Source of the DNA: Paenibacillus camelliae | GTDB lineage: Bacteria > Bacillota > Bacilli > Paenibacillales > Paenibacillaceae | DNA length: 64,000 nucleotides | Direction: 5' to 3' | NCBI RefSeq assembly: GCF_023715345.1 | Contig: NZ_JAMBNY010000005.1 | Location: forward strand, 186,001-250,000 | Part shown: positions 61,066 through 64,000 of the stretch, piece after piece | Position numbering within the stretch: position 1 is the first letter of the stretch | Layout of the letters: each line of letters begins with the position of its first letter | Notes under the pieces: model-generated | What the model was told of the DNA's origin: nothing | Databases searched by the model: none | Seen by the model: the letters and a program-made list of their open reading frames with translations, nothing else | Position numbers and translations under genes: made by a program

Positions 61066-62787
61066 ATGAAATCTGAACATATTACAGGTGTGGCGGCATC
61101 TCCAGGAATTGCGATTGCGAAAGCATTCAAATTCACCAACACAGAGATCCGCCCAACGAAAACAACGATTACGGATACAGAAAAAGAGACAGATCGTTTT
61201 CGTGCAGCAGTAGAACAAGCGAAGCAAGACATTGAACAAATTCGTCAATTAACGGAGCAGCGTCTAGGAGCACAAAAGGCTGAAATATTCGAGGCGCATA
61301 TTTTCCTGTTAATGGACCCTGATCTTATAGATAATACAATCGATAAAATCTCCGATGAGAAAATTAATGCAGAATATGCATTGCATGAGGTAGCTAGCCT
61401 TGTCATTGGCATGCTGCAGGAGATGGATAATGAGATGCTGCGTGAACGTGCAGCAGATGTTAAGGATGTTACGGGGCGAGTGATTGCTTATCTGACAGGC
61501 AAGCCTTACGCCACACTAACGGGAATATCTGAGGAAACGATCATTGTTGCCAATGATCTGACACCGTCAGATACAGCACAGCTTGATCTGAATTACATCC
61601 GTGGGTTTATTACGGAGATTGGCAGCCGTACGTCACATTCCGCAATTATGGCTCGCTCGCTAGAGCTGCCAGCAGTTGTAGGCACAGAGTCATTGCTTAA
61701 TCGCGTCGAAAATGGTGCAACGATCATTATGGACGCAACGGAAGGTCGAATCATCATCGATCCAACGAATGAAGAGCTTTCTGAGTATGAAGAGAAAAAG
61801 CGCCAGTATGAGGAGCGCAGAGCACAATTAAAGCTGCTTGCCGAGCAGCCTTCAGTGTCTGCTGATGGCGTGCACGTAGAGCTTGCAGCTAATATTGGTA
61901 GTGTTGAGGATGTAGCGAAGGTGCTCGAGAATGGAGCCGACGGTATCGGTCTGTTCCGCACAGAGTTCATCTATATGGGACGAAAAAACTTCCCAACTGA
62001 GGAAGAGCAGGTTCAAATCTACAAGCATGTGTTAAGCAAATTAGAAGGCAAACGAGTCGTTATTCGTACGCTCGATATCGGCGGAGACAAGGAGCTTGAC
62101 TACCTTGAGCTGCCGAAGGAAAGCAATCCGTTTCTAGGCTTGCGTGCGCTGCGGCTGTGCTTGTCACGCGAGGATATCTTCCGTACACAGCTTCGCGCCT
62201 TGCTGCGTGCTAGTACTGAAGGCAAGCTGAACATTATGTTTCCTATGATTGCAGTGCTAAGCGAGCTTCGTGAAGCGAAGCGGATTCTTGCTGAGGAAAA
62301 AGCGAAGCTATTAGCAGAGGGAGTAGCGGTGTCTGAGGACATCGAGGTTGGAATGATGATCGAAATTCCAGCAGCAGCACTGAATGCAGATGCCTTTGCG
62401 AAGGAAGTAGACTTCTTCAGTATCGGTACGAACGACTTGATTCAATATACAATGGCAGCAGACCGCATGAATGAAGCGGTAGCTTATCTGTACCAGCCAT
62501 ATCATCCAAGCATTCTTCGTCTTGTGCAGATGGTCATTAAGGCAGCAGAGCGTGCTGGCAAATGGTCTGGTATGTGCGGCGAGATGGCAGGAGATCAGAT
62601 TGCGATTCCATTGCTGCTTGGTCTAGGCTTGAATGAATTTAGCATGAGCGCAAGCTCAATTCTCCCTGCACGCGAGCAGATCGGTCAGCTGTCACAGCAG
62701 GACTGGAAGGCGATCGCCGAGGAAGCATTAACACTAGGTACGCAGGAAGAAGTAAAACAATTAGTGGAACAAAAGCTGGCTCGATAA
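61066..62787 (+). CDS. ptsI: PTS Enzyme I (phosphoenolpyruvate-protein phosphotransferase)
   Basis: Enzyme I of 573 residues, full length. The N-terminal domain binds HPr; the phosphorylated His191 is in [20 protein letters not shown]. The C-terminal PEP-binding barrel contains [51 protein letters not shown] and the conserved Cys in [11 protein letters not shown]. It starts the phosphate chain PEP to HPr to IIA. Finding it inside a mannitol operon is unusual. GGAGGATGAG ribosome site, 23 bases after mtlD. Confidence 0.94.
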   Translation: MKSEHITGVAASPGIAIAKAFKFTNTEIRPTKTTITDTEKETDRFRAAVEQAKQDIEQIRQLTEQRLGAQKAEIFEAHIFLLMDPDLIDNTIDKISDEKINAEYALHEVASLVIGMLQEMDNEMLRERAADVKDVTGRVIAYLTGKPYATLTGISEETIIVANDLTPSDTAQLDLNYIRGFITEIGSRTSHSAIMARSLELPAVVGTESLLNRVENGATIIMDATEGRIIIDPTNEELSEYEEKKRQYEERRAQLKLLAEQPSVSADGVHVELAANIGSVEDVAKVLENGADGIGLFRTEFIYMGRKNFPTEEEQVQIYKHVLSKLEGKRVVIRTLDIGGDKELDYLELPKESNPFLGLRALRLCLSREDIFRTQLRALLRASTEGKLNIMFPMIAVLSELREAKRILAEEKAKLLAEGVAVSEDIEVGMMIEIPAAALNADAFAKEVDFFSIGTNDLIQYTMAADRMNEAVAYLYQPYHPSILRLVQMVIKAAERAGKWSGMCGEMAGDQIAIPLLLGLGLNEFSMSASSILPAREQIGQLSQQDWKAIAEEALTLGTQEEVKQLVEQKLAR

Positions 62788-62911
62788 AGCTGAGTTGATT
62801 AGTCACATAGATTGAGCTGATAGAGGTTAATCAATAAGGCTGGTTTGCCGTGGTAAGTTAATAAGTAAGAGTTAAACCGAGGTCCAGTCAGACAAGATCG
62901 AGTTAGAGTTA

Positions 62912-62925
62912 GACTACATGTAGTC
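62912..62925 (+). promoter_or_regulatory. 14-bp palindrome before the HPr gene
   Basis: GACTACATGTAGTC, perfect palindrome, about 30 bases before the HPr start in the 169-base gap after Enzyme I. Could be an operator of a separate promoter for HPr. Function unknown. Confidence 0.4.
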
Positions 62926-62956
62926 AATAAAGATGTTATATAAAGGAGTGTTTTAA

Positions 62957-63220
62957 ATGATCTCAGAGACATTTACAATTATTCACCCGCAGGGCTTTCA
63001 CGCACGTCCAACGAAAATCTTCGTTCAAGCAGCATCGCAATACCCGTGCAAGGTTAACCTAATTAAAGGAGAGAAGAAAATCAACGGCAAAAGCTCATTG
63101 AGCATGCTAACTCTAGGTCTTTCCGCTGGTGATGAGGTAACGCTAGAGGTAGACGGCGAGCGCGAGGAAGAAGCACTAAAAGAACTAGGCGGCCTTCTAA
63201 CTCAAATTTTTGAAGAGTAG
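62957..63220 (+). CDS. HPr-family phosphocarrier protein
   Basis: HPr of 87 residues. His15 in HPQGFHARPTKIFVQAA is the PEP-dependent phosphorylation site, so this is HPr rather than the Crh paralogue that lacks it. Ser46 lies in NGKSSLSMLTLG, the HPr-kinase site needed for CcpA-dependent repression. AAAGGAG ribosome site. It is placed behind Enzyme I with a 169-base gap that may include its own promoter. It may be the sole HPr of the cell or a mannitol-dedicated copy; not decidable here. Confidence 0.93.
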   Translation: MISETFTIIHPQGFHARPTKIFVQAASQYPCKVNLIKGEKKINGKSSLSMLTLGLSAGDEVTLEVDGEREEEALKELGGLLTQIFEE

Positions 63221-63243
63221 TCCGCAACGATAGCTTAAGAAGC

Positions 63244-63293
63244 AAAAGGAACAAGAAGTGATGATGACATCATCTCAGGCTTGTTCCTTTTTG
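63244..63293 (+). terminator. Rho-independent terminator of the mannitol operon
   Basis: Stem AAAAGGAACAAG / CTTGTTCCTTTT with an inner GATGAT/ATCATC hairpin, followed by TTG. Marks the end of the mannitol-PTS transcript. Confidence 0.9.
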
Positions 63294-63506
63294 TTTGCTT
63301 ACTTCCCGTATTGACAGTTGTTATTCAACAGAATGTATTCTCTTTTGTTTTACATTTTCGTCGTATTGCGACACACTCTTTTCCTATCATTCACCTTATT
63401 ATTATGTTAAAATTATCCATAATGTTTTGCAGTTTAATTGATTATTTCTTTATGTATTGATGCGAAGCATTAGTTATGATGCACTATGAAGGGTGAGAAC
63501 TACCTA

Positions 63507-63842
63507 ATGGAATTAGAATTTGGGAACTTTGCAATTGTTCTTCCACCATTGCACATTACAATTATCGCAATAATTATTACTTTCTTTTTAGTTAGGTGGA
63601 GCAAGCAGTTAGAAACAAGACGGTTTACAGTTTTTTTTTACTTTTTGATTAGCACTCTGATTACTCCGATTTTTTCCATTGGTACAAAAGATGGAGTCTT
63701 TCAGCTATGGATTCCCGTGGGATTTATAGTGATTTTCTTTTACTTGTTTCCCAGCAAAAGAAATCATCCAGCTAAAATGAAAGCGAGTATTTTAGGACTT
63801 TCCATAGCAATATGTCAGATAATTTTTAAATATGTTGGGTAG
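63507..63842 (+). CDS. small membrane protein of unknown function
   Basis: Protein of 111 residues with three hydrophobic helices (ITIIAIIITFFLVRW, VFFYFLISTLITPIFSI, LWIPVGFIVIFFYLF). Start ATG 63507 has AAGGGTGAG nine bases upstream; ATG 63486 adds seven residues and is less likely. More AT-rich than the mannitol operon. No family recognised. Confidence 0.65.
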   Translation: MELEFGNFAIVLPPLHITIIAIIITFFLVRWSKQLETRRFTVFFYFLISTLITPIFSIGTKDGVFQLWIPVGFIVIFFYLFPSKRNHPAKMKASILGLSIAICQIIFKYVG

Positions 63843-63881
63843 ATTTTGATACTCCACTATTGCAAAACCAGAGTAATCTTG

Positions 63882-63904
63882 AGCTCACAAAATGGGCTTT
63901 TTTT
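63882..63904 (+). terminator. Rho-independent terminator
   Basis: Short AGCTCA / TGGGCT stem (one G-T pair) with a five-base loop and seven T residues. Confidence 0.7.
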
Positions 63905-63994
63905 CATTTCACCTATTGCACAATATGAATCAACGGCGCACCTTTGCGTGCATTAATTTGTGTTAACATTAGTAAAAAGGAGTGTGATTATAAA

Positions 63995-64000
63995 ATGAAA
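63995..64000 (+). CDS. start of a gene cut by the window edge
   Basis: ATG AAA at 63995 preceded by AAAAAGGAGTGTG at proper distance. Only two codons are present; product unknown. Confidence 0.5.

Overview
The window looks like a chromosomal segment of a low-to-moderate GC, spore-forming member of the Bacillales, most likely Paenibacillaceae (inference). Supporting signs are two YjcZ-type small sporulation proteins, a SleB-type cell-wall hydrolase carrying a copper-amine-oxidase-like N-terminal domain plus a second protein with that domain, strong AGGAGG-type ribosome binding sites with frequent GTG/TTG starts, EcsAB, a guanidine-I riboswitch with paired SMR exporters, and B. subtilis-like operon layouts. 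No rRNA, tRNA, phage module, transposase or CRISPR-cas locus was seen.

Layout. 1-14.5 kb: a surface-polysaccharide locus on the plus strand: the end of a CapD/EpsC-type dehydratase, then a strikingly AT-rich cassette (about 598-14,480) with DegT aminotransferase, hexapeptide acetyltransferase, ATP-grasp ligase, NAD epimerase, initiating sugar transferase, three glycosyltransferases, GalE, Wzy-like polymerase, a second acyltransferase, Wzx-like flippase and UDP-ManNAc dehydrogenase. It is closed by galU, whose composition returns to the genome norm. 15.4-25 kb: a VanZ-like protein, YjcZ genes, a CobW/ZNG1-type metallochaperone GTPase with a His-rich secreted neighbour, an AT-rich DUF3990 (ADP-ribosyltransferase-fold) gene overlapping a 69-residue partner, a lipoprotein, and a LacI regulator with GH36 alpha-galactosidase. 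25-31 kb: a Gre-like protein with a leader ORF, SleB-type hydrolase, GltS-type symporter, PlsC-type acyltransferase and GNAT. 31.3-35.6 kb: an ABC-2 exporter with two-component system laid out like the linearmycin-resistance (Lnr) systems. 36-45 kb: a YwaF-type membrane protein, EcsAB, M42 peptidase, GlpX, a Rieske-FAD oxidoreductase and a CBS protein. 45-50 kb: a sugar ABC uptake operon (two permeases and a solute-binding protein) interrupted by a triplicated 183-bp repeat. 50-55.5 kb: a PCYCGC lipoprotein, the guanidine riboswitch with SMR pair, DinB, a GntR-ABC module and a UPF0173 hydrolase. 55.8-63.2 kb: a mannitol PTS operon (mtlA, mtlR, mtlF, mtlD) that also carries its own Enzyme I and HPr.

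The most unusual large-scale feature is the gaps between genes from about 24.9 to 48.3 kb. Nearly every large gap is filled with a different tandem repeat (periods about 51, 13 nested in 112, 43, 11, 58, 17 and 183 bp). The same kind of expansion also enters coding sequence, as eight 8-residue repeats in a response-regulator linker and a 26-residue duplication in the CobW linker. Two separate arrays share a 51-bp period and a common TTTGT-TG-AAAAA-CAT hairpin core. The best candidates for something undescribed are the DUF3990/small-protein overlap (a possible toxin-antitoxin or immunity pair), the hairpin arrays, the 183-bp elements inside an operon, and the ATP-grasp-containing sugar-modification block of the polysaccharide cassette.
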